From assembly GCA_019639075.1 (NCBI GenBank), contig JAHBSO010000007.1, positions 1 to 64,000 of the forward strand: a DNA stretch of 64,000 nucleotides, given 5' to 3'. This stretch comes from Actinomycetota bacterium (GTDB lineage Bacteria > Actinomycetota > Acidimicrobiia > Acidimicrobiales > Iamiaceae). The notes under the pieces are model-generated. The model made no database searches and was not told where the DNA came from. It saw only the letters and a program-made list of their open reading frames with translations. Of the stretch, positions 35,050-46,099 are shown piece after piece (positions within the stretch are counted from its first letter, which is position 1; each line of letters begins with the position of its first letter). The translations under genes were made by a program, and so were the position numbers.

Positions 35050-36411
35050 CTACTCGGCGGCCTGGGCGAGGGCTTCGGCGAGGGCGGGGTGCACCAGCAG
35101 GCACTCGGCGAGGTCGCCGACCTTCAGGCCGGCGGTGACGGCGAGCGCGATCACCGAGATCAGCTCGGCGGCATGGCGGCCGACGATCGAACCGCCGAGC
35201 ACCACGCCGGTGGCCGGGTCCGACACGATCTTCACGAAGCCGCGGGGATCGTCGTGGATGAGCGCCTTGGCCGAGGCCGAGAACGGCACCTTGGTCACCC
35301 GCACCTTGCGGCCCTCGGAGAACGCGTCGGCCTCGGCCAGCCCGACGTCGGCGATCTCGGGGTCGGTGAAGATGGCCGACGCGGCCTTGTCGTAATCGAG
35401 GTGGCGGTGCGGGCCGGCGTGGAGGCCCAGCGCGTGCTCGGCGATCTTGCGGCCCTGCATCGTGGCCACCGACGACAGCGGCAGCTTCCCCGACAGGTCG
35501 CCGGCCGCGTAGACGTGCGGCACCGTCGACCGGCAGTTGTGGTCGACCACCACGTAGCCGTGGTCGAGCTCGACCCCGAGCGGTTCGAGACCGAGGCCCT
35601 CGCTGTTGGGGATCGAGCCGATGCACAGCAGCGCATGGCTGCCCCTGGCCACCCGCCCGTCGTCGCAGCGGACCGCCACCTCGCCGTCGCCGACGTCGAT
35701 GCCCTCGGCCCGCGCCCCCTTGAAGAGCTTGACCCCACGCGCGATGAAGTCCTCCTCCAGGACGGCGGCGACCTCCGGGTCCTTCTGCGGCAGGACCTGC
35801 TGGCGGCTCACGATGAGCGTGACCTTCGAGCCGAGCGCGGAGAACATGTGGACGAACTCCACGCCGGTCACGCCCGAGCCGACGACGATCAGGTGCTCGG
35901 GCAGCTCGGGCGGCGGGTAGGCGTCACGGGTGGTGAGGACCCGCTGGCCGTCGATCGGCGCCCAGTCGGGGATGCGCGGCCGGGAACCGGTGGACAGGAC
36001 CACGGTGTCGGCGGGGATGGCCTCGGTCGTGCCGTCGGCCGACTCGAACTCGACGGTGTGGGCGTCGAGCATGCGACCGGTGCCGTGGAGGAGGCGGACA
36101 CCCTGGCTGGTGAGGAGCCCGGTGACCGACGCCTCGAGCCGGTCCTCGATGCCGGCGATGCGGGTGCGGATGGCGTCGAAGTCGAGGTCGATCGACGGCT
36201 CCCGCAGACCCATGCCCTCGGCCCGCTTCATCTCCGACACCGCGCCACCGGTGGCGATCATGGCCTTCGACGGGATGCAGTCGAGGAGGTGCGCGGCGCC
36301 ACCGATGACGTCCCGCTCGATGAGGGTGACCTCGGCGCCGAGCCGGGCGGCGGTGGTCGCCGCCTCGTTGCCGGCCGGACCACCACCGATGACGACGAAG
36401 CGATGAGCCAT
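35050..36411 (-). CDS. FAD/NAD(P) pyridine-nucleotide disulfide oxidoreductase homologue lacking one redox cysteine (LpdA/Sth-like)
   Basis: 453 aa. An FAD-binding GGGPAGNEAA motif (9-18), an NAD-binding GSGVTGVEFVH motif, the second FAD motif VYAAGDLSG and a C-terminal dimerisation domain with the HPALAEAL His-Glu pair. The redox-active CxxxxC of lipoamide dehydrogenases is incomplete: the segment reads GGAAHLLDCIPSK, so only the second cysteine (C45) remains and alanine replaces the first. M. tuberculosis LpdA (Rv3303c) is a known homologue without the disulfide that acts as an NAD(P)H quinone reductase. A quinone-reductase or transhydrogenase role is therefore more likely than lipoamide dehydrogenase. 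Confidence 0.88.
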   Translation of the reverse strand: MAHRFVVIGGGPAGNEAATTAARLGAEVTLIERDVIGGAAHLLDCIPSKAMIATGGAVSEMKRAEGMGLREPSIDLDFDAIRTRIAGIEDRLEASVTGLLTSQGVRLLHGTGRMLDAHTVEFESADGTTEAIPADTVVLSTGSRPRIPDWAPIDGQRVLTTRDAYPPPELPEHLIVVGSGVTGVEFVHMFSALGSKVTLIVSRQQVLPQKDPEVAAVLEEDFIARGVKLFKGARAEGIDVGDGEVAVRCDDGRVARGSHALLCIGSIPNSEGLGLEPLGVELDHGYVVVDHNCRSTVPHVYAAGDLSGKLPLSSVATMQGRKIAEHALGLHAGPHRHLDYDKAASAIFTDPEIADVGLAEADAFSEGRKVRVTKVPFSASAKALIHDDPRGFVKIVSDPATGVVLGGSIVGRHAAELISVIALAVTAGLKVGDLAECLLVHPALAEALAQAAE

Positions 36412-36467
36412 GGCGAAACCCTACCGAGGCGCCACCACCCCCCGATCCGCCCCGGGTCGACGTGGAG

Positions 36468-37265
36468 CTACGGGAGGGTCGAACTGCGGGCGATGGCCTC
36501 GGCGGCGCCGTCCTCGTCGACGTCGGCGACCACGAGGCGGGCCGCCGCGAGCACCTCCGGGGCGGCGTTGCCCATGGCGACGCCCCATCCGACCGCGTCG
36601 ATGGCCGGGAGGTCGTTGTGGCCGTCGCCGACCATCATCACGTCGTCCATGGCGACGTCGAGGTCGGCGGCCACCGCGGCGATGCCCGCCGCCTTCGACA
36701 CGCCGGCCCGGGTGACCGACACGAACGCCGCGCCGGGCATGGCCGGCGACGTCGCACCCGACCCGTCCAGCCCGGACGGCACGGCAGCGATCGCGGCGGC
36801 GGCCTCCGCCATCGGCACCACGAACTGGACCCGCACCACCTCCGACGTCAGCGCCGAGCGCGGACGGCGCCGGAACGGGAGGTCGAGCAGCGCGGCGTGG
36901 CCGACCGCCAGCGGGTCGTCGTCGTCGACGACGTAGTCGTCCCACGAGTACGTCTCGAACACCCAGCCCCGTTCGGCGGCGACGGCCGCGCAGCGCTCGA
37001 CGTCGTCGTCGGTCAGCGCCTCGATGCGCACCTCGCCGGTGACCGGGTGCCACCGGGCGGCGCCGGTGTGGAACACGTGCCAGCCGTCGGGGTCGAGCCG
37101 CTCGGCCCACGCCCGGGTCGGACCGGCGGCCAGCCGGGCGGTGCACAGGGTGAGTCGCTGCCCCCGGCCACGGGCGTCGGCCGCCGCCGCCCAGGTCGCC
37201 TCCGACGGGACGCCGGCGCTGCCCACCAGGGTCCCGTCGACGTCGAGGCAGATCAGCGGCAGCAC
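36468..37265 (-). CDS. HAD-superfamily hydrolase (Cof-type)
   Basis: 265 aa. Motif [12 protein letters not shown] (Asp nucleophile near residue 7), motif II Thr in LCTAR, and motif [13 protein letters not shown] near residue 220 with the preceding Lys in SKAAGIAAV. The cap is the IIB/Cof type. It dephosphorylates small phosphorylated metabolites; substrate unknown. The GTG at 37265 is the start next to motif I. The frame extends upstream to 37355, but that sequence holds no family similarity. Confidence 0.87.
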   Translation of the reverse strand: MLPLICLDVDGTLVGSAGVPSEATWAAAADARGRGQRLTLCTARLAAGPTRAWAERLDPDGWHVFHTGAARWHPVTGEVRIEALTDDDVERCAAVAAERGWVFETYSWDDYVVDDDDPLAVGHAALLDLPFRRRPRSALTSEVVRVQFVVPMAEAAAAIAAVPSGLDGSGATSPAMPGAAFVSVTRAGVSKAAGIAAVAADLDVAMDDVMMVGDGHNDLPAIDAVGWGVAMGNAAPEVLAAARLVVADVDEDGAAEAIARSSTLP

Positions 37266-37327
37266 GGGAGGCGACCGTACCGGACCCGGCGAGCGGCCCC
37301 CAACCACTGGAAGGCCGAAGCACGTCA

Positions 37328-37355
37328 TTGCTTTTCGATCTGTTTCAGCTACCAT
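37328..37355 (+). promoter_or_regulatory. Candidate sigma-70-type promoter for the WXG-like gene pair
   Basis: TTGCTT (37328-37333), 16-base spacer, TACCAT (37350-37355), in an unusually AT-rich short stretch. It lies 72 bases before the ATG at 37427. Confidence 0.45.
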
Positions 37356-37426
37356 CCACCCGCGCCTTCCCGCCCCGGCCCTTCCCGGACCACCGATGCC
37401 CGGGACCCGAGCAGAAGGACGACCCC

Positions 37427-37795
37427 ATGCCCCCGACCCCCCTCAGCGGCGCGCGTGCCGTGCGCTTCGACGACGCCGTCGCGGCCGCCTGCATCCGCCA
37501 CCTCGGCGAGCTGATCGACCGCATCGACGCCACCCGCTCCGCGGCCCAGGCGGGCGTCGGCGACTGCACCGCCGAGTGGCGCGGTGCCAGCCGCACCTGG
37601 TTCGAGGCCTCGCACCACGGGTCGATCGACCTGCTCCAGCGAGCCCGCGCCGCGGCGCAGGCGCTCATCGACGCCATCCGGAGGAACCAGATCGCGGCCG
37701 ACGCCCGCCAGGAGCAGCTCGACCACGAGGCCCGGCGACGCGATCTCGCCGAGGTCGCCCGGTTGCAGCAGCTCGCCGAGTCGGCCTCGCGCTGA
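37427..37795 (+). CDS. Small helical WXG100-like protein
   Basis: 122 aa, almost wholly helical. It holds the turn [12 protein letters not shown] with Trp51-Arg-Gly53 between two amphipathic helices, the arrangement of WXG100/ESAT-6-type proteins. The C-terminal helix ([22 protein letters not shown]) is long and charged. AAGGACG lies before the ATG. It pairs with the next gene, which also has a helical N-terminus. No ESX ATPase or membrane gene is in the window, so a type VII secretion link is inferred only. Confidence 0.6.
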   Translation: MPPTPLSGARAVRFDDAVAAACIRHLGELIDRIDATRSAAQAGVGDCTAEWRGASRTWFEASHHGSIDLLQRARAAAQALIDAIRRNQIAADARQEQLDHEARRRDLAEVARLQQLAESASR

Positions 37796-37895
37796 CCTCG
37801 TCCCACCACTCCCCGACCGCCCACCGCCGCACCGCCGACACCCGACCCCGCCGACACCCGACCGAGCCCACGCCACCCGAACGACGGAGGACCTC

Positions 37896-38834
37896 GTGCC
37901 CACCAACTCTGCCAACTCTGCCGACCCCCAGCAGCTCGCCGGCTTCGCCGACCTCGTCCGCCCCCGCAACGAGGCCGTGCGCGCCTCCCTCACCCGCCTG
38001 GCGTGGGCGCTCGCGACGTACCGATCGAGCTGCGCCGAGTTCCCGATCCAGGAGTCCGTCTGCTCCGCCGCGGGCGCCGCGACCGATGCGCTCCAGGACC
38101 TCCTCGCCGGCACCGAACGGGTCGCGATCGCCTTCGCCCACGCCGACGTCGGCCCCGGGCCCGGGCCGACCGGCGTGCACTGGGCCGACGACGTCGAGCT
38201 CGCCGTCCTCCTCGACGAGGTGGTCGCCGGAGCCGGCGGCATCGACGGCGACGTCGGGATCATCACGGATCACGACACGTCGTGGAGCCTCACCGCGGAG
38301 GGGCTCGATGCCGGGATCACCGCGTCGCTCCTCCTGGGCGCCCGCATCACGAAGGAGGGCACGCTCGACCTCGGCCCGATGTCGAGCACGACGAGGGTCA
38401 CGGGCACGGTCGGCGCCATGGCCGAGGCCGACGCCTCGATCACCATCGGCAAGGACGGCGTCCACGCCACCGTCGAGGGCGAGGCCTTCGCCGGGGCCAA
38501 GGCCGAGATCGAGAACGAGACCTCCTTCGGCCCCTGCCGTGTCACCACGACGGGAACGGCCAGCGCCGGCATCGGCGTGTCGGGCAGCCTCGACGCCGAG
38601 ATCAGCCGGGAACGGGTCTCGGCCAAGGTGGCGTTCCTCACGACGCTCGGGATCGGTGGCGGTGCCGACGTCGCGGCCAGCTGCGACGTGCCCGACCCCG
38701 AGGACCTCCTCCGGTGGGCGAACGACGCCCAGGAGTGGGTCGACGACGGCACCCTCTGGATCGAGCAGCGGGCGGACGACGTCGGCGGCTGGATCGACGA
38801 CCGGTTGGACGACCTCCCATGGGTGTCCCGGTAG
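37896..38834 (+). CDS. Hypothetical protein: helical N-terminus plus Gly/Ala-rich beta-repeat region
   Basis: 312 aa, GTG start after a strong ACGGAGG site. Residues 10-95 are helical ([21 protein letters not shown]..) and resemble the N-terminal modules of actinobacterial type-VII-secreted proteins. Residues about 115-265 consist of short beta-like repeats with alternating Thr/Ala/Gly ([56 protein letters not shown]). The C-terminus is acidic with Trp-rich [17 protein letters not shown]. No toxin domain or signal peptide is seen. It may be a secreted partner of the WXG-like protein; I do not recognise a family. Confidence 0.6.
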   Translation: MPTNSANSADPQQLAGFADLVRPRNEAVRASLTRLAWALATYRSSCAEFPIQESVCSAAGAATDALQDLLAGTERVAIAFAHADVGPGPGPTGVHWADDVELAVLLDEVVAGAGGIDGDVGIITDHDTSWSLTAEGLDAGITASLLLGARITKEGTLDLGPMSSTTRVTGTVGAMAEADASITIGKDGVHATVEGEAFAGAKAEIENETSFGPCRVTTTGTASAGIGVSGSLDAEISRERVSAKVAFLTTLGIGGGADVAASCDVPDPEDLLRWANDAQEWVDDGTLWIEQRADDVGGWIDDRLDDLPWVSR

Positions 38835-38895
38835 GCGGTCCCGGGCCCGCCACGTCCTTTGGGCCGGTGATCCGGGCACCCGTAGGATCGCGGCG

Positions 38896-41049
<2,154 letters not shown>

Positions 41050-41073
41050 GTCGACGAGCGGCCGGAGGCCGAC

Positions 41074-42189
41074 TCAGATGTCGAGGTCGGGGTCGCCGAA
41101 CAGCTCCTCGCGCAGCTCGTCGAACGGTGCCGCGACCATGTCGTCCGCGGTCGTCGGGCCCCAGAACCCACGTGGCGCGAGGAGCTCGTCCATGAACGCC
41201 TCCATCATCGGGTGGAAGCGGTCGCGCATCTCGCACATGAGCGCATAGCTCTCGTCGAAGGGCCGCAACGGCAGCTCGGTGGGCTCGACCAGGTCGTAGG
41301 CCGCCCGCCAGAGCTCCTCGGGGAGCGGCGTCCAGTCCGCCTTCGGCTCGAGCCCGATCCGATCGCCCAGACCGTGGATGAGACGCACCGCCTGTCGGTG
41401 CATCTGGATCGCGGAGCCCCGCTCGGTGTCCGGCACCAACGCCACCGAGGCCGCCGCCGCGTCGGCCACGACCCCGAGTCCGGTGATCCACGAGTTGCCC
41501 GGGTGCTTCGACCGGAACCACATCAGCATCGGCAGCGACGTGTGGCTGTCGTAGACGTCCGCGCACCAGGCCGACCACTGGTCGAACGTGGACCAGAGCC
41601 GCTCGGCCTCGCGCCGCTGGTCGACGAGGGCCTGCACGAGGCTGATCGGGGTGATGCGGGACTCCCCCAGGTCGTCGAGCAGGAGGAGTTGGCGCTCGCG
41701 GGCCGAGTAGGCGGCGTTGAGGGTCGGGAGGAACCCGATCACGAGACCGAGGGTGGCGAGGCCGCTCATCGCCCCGAGCACGGTCAGCACCCGGAGCACC
41801 CCGCCGACGGGGACGATGTCGCCGAAACCGACCGAGAAGTAGACGACGCCGGCGTAGTACCAGGCATCGGAGAACGACGACAGCGTGTCGTCGAACCCGT
41901 TCCGCAGCCCCCACCACACGAGCGACCACCCGGTGATCTCGAGGAAGACCCACAGGACGAGGAGGCCGACGAACGACGACGGGCCGAAGCGCGCCAACCA
42001 CCGCTCCCGGTGGTCGTCACGGCGCAACCGGACGCAGATCGGCCGGTAGAGCTTCCAGAGGTAGCGGTAGTAGAGCCGGGTGAACGAGACCCGGCCGCTG
42101 CGGAGGTTGGTGGCCAGGAGGGTGTCGAAGGTGTCGAGGAGCATCCACACCACGAGGGCGAGGCCGGCGACCACGGCGATGGCGTTCAC
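41074..42189 (-). CDS. Two-TM-type ion channel protein
   Basis: 371 aa. An N-terminal membrane segment (VVAGLALVVWMLLDTF), then two segments flanking a pore loop with YFSVGFGDIVPVGG (filter 119-124). SVGFGD replaces TVGYGD of K+ channels, a conservative change, so a K+ or nonselective cation channel is likely. The C-terminal 220 residues are soluble and helical (LLLLDDLGES onward) with no RCK domain recognised. The GTG at 42189 precedes the first membrane segment. It is divergent from meaB with 48 bases between the starts. Confidence 0.82.
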   Translation of the reverse strand: MNAIAVVAGLALVVWMLLDTFDTLLATNLRSGRVSFTRLYYRYLWKLYRPICVRLRRDDHRERWLARFGPSSFVGLLVLWVFLEITGWSLVWWGLRNGFDDTLSSFSDAWYYAGVVYFSVGFGDIVPVGGVLRVLTVLGAMSGLATLGLVIGFLPTLNAAYSARERQLLLLDDLGESRITPISLVQALVDQRREAERLWSTFDQWSAWCADVYDSHTSLPMLMWFRSKHPGNSWITGLGVVADAAAASVALVPDTERGSAIQMHRQAVRLIHGLGDRIGLEPKADWTPLPEELWRAAYDLVEPTELPLRPFDESYALMCEMRDRFHPMMEAFMDELLAPRGFWGPTTADDMVAAPFDELREELFGDPDLDI

Positions 42190-42237
42190 CCCCGCAGTCT
42201 GACAGGGCCGCCAGGTCGGTCCGGGTAGCGTGCCGAC

Positions 42238-43230
42238 GTGGACGAGCCCGAGGTAGCGGAGGCGGCCCAGGCCGTCCTGGCCGGTGACCGGCGAGCGCTG
42301 GCCCGGGCGGTGACCCTGGTCGAGTCGTCCCGACCCGACCACCGACGCGCCGCGGCCCAGCTCCTCGATCGGTTGATGGACGCCACCGGCGCGTCGACGC
42401 GGGTCGGGATCAGCGGACCGCCCGGCGTCGGCAAGTCGACCTTCATCGAGGCGCTCGGCACCGAGGTGCTCGCGGCCGGGCACCGCATCGCCGTGCTGGC
42501 CGTCGACCCGTCGAGCGCGCGCACCGGCGGATCGATCCTCGGCGACAAGACCCGGATGGACCGCCTCTCCCGGGAACCCGATGCGTTCATCCGACCGTCA
42601 CCGTCGGGCGGCGAGCTGGGCGGCGTGGCCCGGAGGACCCGGGAGGCGATGCTGCTGTGCGAGGCCGCCGGCTTCGACGTCGTGGTGGTCGAGACCGTCG
42701 GGGTGGGTCAGTCCGAGCTCGCGGTCGCCGACCTGGTCGACGTGTTCGTGCTGCTGGCGTCACCCGGCGGCGGCGACGACCTCCAGGGCATCAAGCGGGG
42801 GATCATGGAGCTGGCCGACCTCGTCGTCGTGACCAAGGCCGACGGCGACCTCGAACCCGCGGCCCGCCACGCCGCCACCGACCTGCGTCGGGCGATCTCC
42901 CTGCTGCGCCCGAAGTACGAGGGCCTCACGACCGAGACGCTCCTCGTGTCCTCCCCCGCCGGGGTCGGCGTCGCCGAGGTCTGGGCGCAGGTCCGGTCGG
43001 TCCACGACCACCTCTCCCGGACGGGACAGCTCGACCGACTCCGCGCCGGTCAGGCCCAGGCCTGGCTGTGGGACGAGATCCGCGCCGGACTGGCCGAGCG
43101 GTTCCGGCGGACGCCCGCGGTGGCCGACGAGCTCCCCGCCCTGGTCGAGGCCGTCCGGTCGGGTCGCATCGCCCCGACCGCCGCCGCGCAGGACCTCCTC
43201 GACCGGTTCACCCTCGCCGTCCGCCCCTGA
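42238..43230 (+). CDS. meaB: Methylmalonyl-CoA mutase-associated GTPase MeaB
   Basis: 330 aa G3E-family P-loop GTPase. Walker A GPPGVGKS (60-67), the VDPSSARTGGSILGDKTRM switch region, ETVGVGQSE (G3) and NKxD-type VVTKADGD are present. MeaB gates adenosylcobalamin loading and protects methylmalonyl-CoA mutase, which is encoded by scpA just upstream. GTG start. Confidence 0.94.
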   Translation: MDEPEVAEAAQAVLAGDRRALARAVTLVESSRPDHRRAAAQLLDRLMDATGASTRVGISGPPGVGKSTFIEALGTEVLAAGHRIAVLAVDPSSARTGGSILGDKTRMDRLSREPDAFIRPSPSGGELGGVARRTREAMLLCEAAGFDVVVVETVGVGQSELAVADLVDVFVLLASPGGGDDLQGIKRGIMELADLVVVTKADGDLEPAARHAATDLRRAISLLRPKYEGLTTETLLVSSPAGVGVAEVWAQVRSVHDHLSRTGQLDRLRAGQAQAWLWDEIRAGLAERFRRTPAVADELPALVEAVRSGRIAPTAAAQDLLDRFTLAVRP

Positions 43231-43235
43231 GGACG

Positions 43236-43985
43236 TCAGCGGCTCGATCGCGCCGACACGACGCGTTCGAGGAACAGCTCGGGTCCACCGTCGAACGGGA
43301 CGCCCGCCACCTTGGGGACGAGCTGGCGGGCGATCCGGTCGGCCAGCTCCGCCCGGTGGTGCGGGTCGATGGAGTGCCGGCGGGCCAGGAACGAGCGGGC
43401 GGCGACGAGGTCGTCGGGGGTCACCGCCGAGACGTCCCAGCCGGCCTGCTCCGGTGACAGCACCGGTGCGATGGAGAGCCCGAGGTCGAGGTTCCCGGCC
43501 TCGGTCCGGGCCCGCCGACGGGCCCGAGCCGTCGGATCGTGCACCACCAGCGTCCCGGCGACGAGGTCGCCGAGCCTCTGCGAGCGGGGTGTGACCAGGA
43601 TCGAGATCGCCCCGACGAGTCCGACGCCCGGCAGCAGGTCGACGAGCCGCACCGTCCCCCGGATGGCTGCCGCGACGAAGGTGACGGGCGAACCGTCGTC
43701 CATGACCACGCGCGTGCCCACGGCGAGCTTGCCGAGGGTCCGACCGTCGAACGCCGCCTCGGCCACCACCGGGTAGCCGATCAGCACGAGGAAGCCCGCG
43801 ATCGCGTAGACGGCCGCACCGATCGCACCGAACCCACCGGCGATCCGGGCGAACAGCACCACCAGGAGCACCTGGACCATGAGGTCGATCGCCAGGGCCG
43901 CGGCACGCGATCCGATGCCGGCCAGCCCGAGGTCCAGGTCGATACCCTCGGCGCTGACGAGCGTGACCCGGTCGTCGACTCCCAC
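43236..43985 (-). CDS. RDD family membrane protein
   Basis: 249 aa. The RDD signature appears as AGIGSRAAALAIDLMVQV (residues 22-39) with Arg and Asp, and TLGKLAVGTRVV later; about three hydrophobic segments. In M. tuberculosis the homologue (Rv3695) neighbours the SpoIIM-like Rv3694c in the same divergent arrangement as here. A role in the cell envelope is suggested by this conserved cluster. The GTG at 43985 is the last start before the membrane part. Confidence 0.83.
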   Translation of the reverse strand: MGVDDRVTLVSAEGIDLDLGLAGIGSRAAALAIDLMVQVLLVVLFARIAGGFGAIGAAVYAIAGFLVLIGYPVVAEAAFDGRTLGKLAVGTRVVMDDGSPVTFVAAAIRGTVRLVDLLPGVGLVGAISILVTPRSQRLGDLVAGTLVVHDPTARARRRARTEAGNLDLGLSIAPVLSPEQAGWDVSAVTPDDLVAARSFLARRHSIDPHHRAELADRIARQLVPKVAGVPFDGGPELFLERVVSARSSR

Positions 43986-44037
43986 GTCCGCGAACCTAGA
44001 CGGCGCCACCCGTCGACGGTCACCCACCCGGAGAACC

Positions 44038-45030
44038 GTGCCCGAGCCCCTCCCGCAGTTCATCGCCCGCCGCCAGGCGACGTGGGACGAGCTCGAACGA
44101 TCCCTCGTGGCCGACCGCAAGGAGGCCCGCCACGACGTGCCGATGGTCCGGTGGCAGGCCCGCGCCTACCGCCAGGCGGTGGCCGACCTCGCCTACGCGC
44201 GCCGTCGGTTCCCCGGCGATCCGGTCACCGACCGACTCGAGGCACTCGTGCGGACCGCCCGAGGGCGCCTCTACGGCACCGTCACCCGACGGACCTCGTT
44301 CGTCGCGTTCGTCACCACGGGCTTCTGGCGCCGCGTGGCGGAGGCCCCCTGGGCGCTGCTGCTCGCCGCCGCGTTGCTGTTCGTGCCCGGCGTCGTCCTC
44401 GGCGTCTGGTCCCACGCCAACCCGGCCGAGGCCGCGAAGGTGGCCCAGGTGTCGTCGCTGTCGGCCGGTGCCGGCGAGGGGCAGGTGCGGGACCCCGACA
44501 CCGAGAAGGTCACGGCGTTCGACGAGAACGCCGCCTTCTCGTCGCAGATCTTCACCAACAACGTGCAGGTCGCGTTCCTCGCGTTCGCGGGCGGCGTGAC
44601 CGGTGGCGTGCTGACCGCCTTCAGCCTGCTGTTCAACGGATCGATCCTGGGCCTGGTCCTCGGCCTCGGCATCGAGGCCGGCAACGGGGAGGCGATCGTC
44701 CGGCTGGTCGCGCCGCACGGGATCCTGGAGCTCTCCCTGATCGTGGTGGCCGGGGCCGCCGGGCTCCGGCTCGGTCGGGCCCTGCTCCACCCCGGTCACC
44801 GGCCGCGCGTGCAGGCCATGGCGCAGGAGGGTCGGGCCGCGGCCGAGATGGCGCTGGGCGCCGGCCTCCTGCTGGTGCCGTGCGGCCTGGTCGAGGGGTT
44901 CGTGACGCCCCGGGGGGTCGGGCTGCCCGCGGCGCTGTCGATCGGCCTCGGGCTCGGGCTCGCGTTCTGGATCGTGGTGCTCTGGCGTGGGCGGTTCCGC
45001 GACGATCTCCCGGGTGCCGCGACCGCCTGA
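44038..45030 (+). CDS. SpoIIM-like (stage II sporulation M) integral membrane protein
   Basis: 330 aa. A soluble N-terminus (PEPLPQFIARRQATWDELE, about 1-90) is followed by a hydrophobic domain with WALLLAAALLFVPGVVLG and the family's TNNVQVAFLAFAGGVTGG motif, plus several later helices (LVVAGAAGLRLGRALLHPG). GGAGAACC precedes the GTG. Not evidence for sporulation: the family is common in non-sporulating actinobacteria, beside RDD and MoxR/DUF58 genes. The homologous M. tuberculosis gene is Rv3694c. Confidence 0.85.
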   Translation: MPEPLPQFIARRQATWDELERSLVADRKEARHDVPMVRWQARAYRQAVADLAYARRRFPGDPVTDRLEALVRTARGRLYGTVTRRTSFVAFVTTGFWRRVAEAPWALLLAAALLFVPGVVLGVWSHANPAEAAKVAQVSSLSAGAGEGQVRDPDTEKVTAFDENAAFSSQIFTNNVQVAFLAFAGGVTGGVLTAFSLLFNGSILGLVLGLGIEAGNGEAIVRLVAPHGILELSLIVVAGAAGLRLGRALLHPGHRPRVQAMAQEGRAAAEMALGAGLLLVPCGLVEGFVTPRGVGLPAALSIGLGLGLAFWIVVLWRGRFRDDLPGAATA

Positions 45031-45420
45031 GACCGGTCGCCGGCGACGTCGGCGAGCACCGCGCGCTTCTGGCACCTTCGTGGACCGTACCGGGTGACCG
45101 ATGACCACGGAGAGCGAGAAATGAGTCGAACGGCCTACACCGTCCGCTATGACTGCTTTCATGACCTTTCATGTCCCGGTGCGGCGGTAGACCCGCAGGT
45201 CAAGGCGCTCCGGGTCGAGGCCCGCGTCGCCGCGGGTGGCGCGGTTTGCCCGTTGGCACACTTGACGATGCAACGGAAATCCGTACAATGCGTGGTCGAA
45301 AGGAGTCGGGGGTCACTCCACGTGACAGCACCTGCGATCAGGTGCGTCCCACCGGCTCACACACCTCGGGAACGACCACCCTCCGCGGTCGCCGTTCCCC
45401 TCACAACCACGGGGCGGCCG
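45031..45420. other. 390-base intergenic region upstream of the Pel-like block
   Basis: Contains a decameric direct repeat CTTTCATGAC/CTTTCATGTC (45156-45175) and a promoter at 45262-45289. AAAGGAG at 45299-45305 precedes an in-frame GTG at 45322 by an unusually long 16 bases, so a longer coiled-coil protein starting there is possible. No other coding signal is seen. Confidence 0.55.
45262..45289 (+). promoter_or_regulatory. Strong candidate promoter of the Pel-like block
   Basis: TTGACG (45262-45267), 16 bases, TACAAT (45284-45289). The spacer contains the dyad ACGGA-AA-TCCGT (45273-45284), a possible repressor site. The -35 context CTTGACGATGCA recurs at 62292-62303, upstream of the gene at 62388. 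Confidence 0.7.
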
Positions 45421-46029
45421 GTGTTCCTGAAGCCGGGAAGACGTGAACGACGAATCGACCTGCTGGAGCGAGAGCTCGAGGAGCTCCGCGAGGAGAACGC
45501 TCGCCTCCGCGTCGAACGACAGCGGCCGCTCGACCCCTTCGCAGTGGCCGCCGAGCTCGACGACGCGGCACGGGCGCTGGCGATCCGGGAAGCCTCCGGG
45601 CCGGGGGGTTCGCCCGACGACGCGCAGGTGATGCTCGACCTCGGCGTGGTCCGGGAGGGCCTCATCGAGGTGTGCAGCAGGCTCCAGACCCTGGCCGGTC
45701 AGCTGCACCGCCAGCTGTCCGACGGCACCGCCGCCCCCGAGATCGACCGCCGGGTGCGCGATGCGCCGATCCTCGTCGAACGGCGACGGAACCGCACCCG
45801 GTCAGGACCGCCGCCCACCTTCTGGAGCAGCCACGACCGGCCCGCGCCGCCGACGAACGGCAACGGCAACGGGTCGAAGGGCAACGGCGCCGCGGTCGCG
45901 GCCGCCGCGCAGCCACCGTTGGCCGCGAGCCGGGACGGAGCCACGACGACCGATGGCGACGGCCCGGCCGGCAAGCGCGACGGAGCACCACCGCTCCTCC
46001 GGGCGCCGCTGGCCAACGGCTCCCGATGA
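45421..46029 (+). CDS. Hypothetical coiled-coil protein, first gene of the Pel-like block
   Basis: 202 aa from the GTG at 45421. It opens with a basic stretch then a leucine-zipper-like coil (RRIDLLERELEELREENARLRVE, about 8-30), a helical segment (AELDDAARALAIREA; DLGVVREGLIEVCSRLQTLAGQLHRQL) and an unstructured tail rich in Asn-Gly, Ala, Asp and Pro. No membrane segment. No family is recognised. Its place behind a strong promoter and 70 bases before the deacetylase-like gene suggests a common message. Start uncertain: GTG at 45322 would add 33 residues of low-complexity sequence. Confidence 0.5.
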   Translation: MFLKPGRRERRIDLLERELEELREENARLRVERQRPLDPFAVAAELDDAARALAIREASGPGGSPDDAQVMLDLGVVREGLIEVCSRLQTLAGQLHRQLSDGTAAPEIDRRVRDAPILVERRRNRTRSGPPPTFWSSHDRPAPPTNGNGNGSKGNGAAVAAAAQPPLAASRDGATTTDGDGPAGKRDGAPPLLRAPLANGSR

Positions 46030-46099
46030 CCACCGATCAGCCCCGACCGGGCGAAGAGCACCGAGCAGACCGAGCAGTCCGAGCAGACCGAGGAAGAGC

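Noticed and set aside
44038..45030. Evidence for sporulation from the SpoIIM-like gene
   Set aside because: The family is widespread in non-sporulating actinobacteria and no other sporulation gene is in the window.
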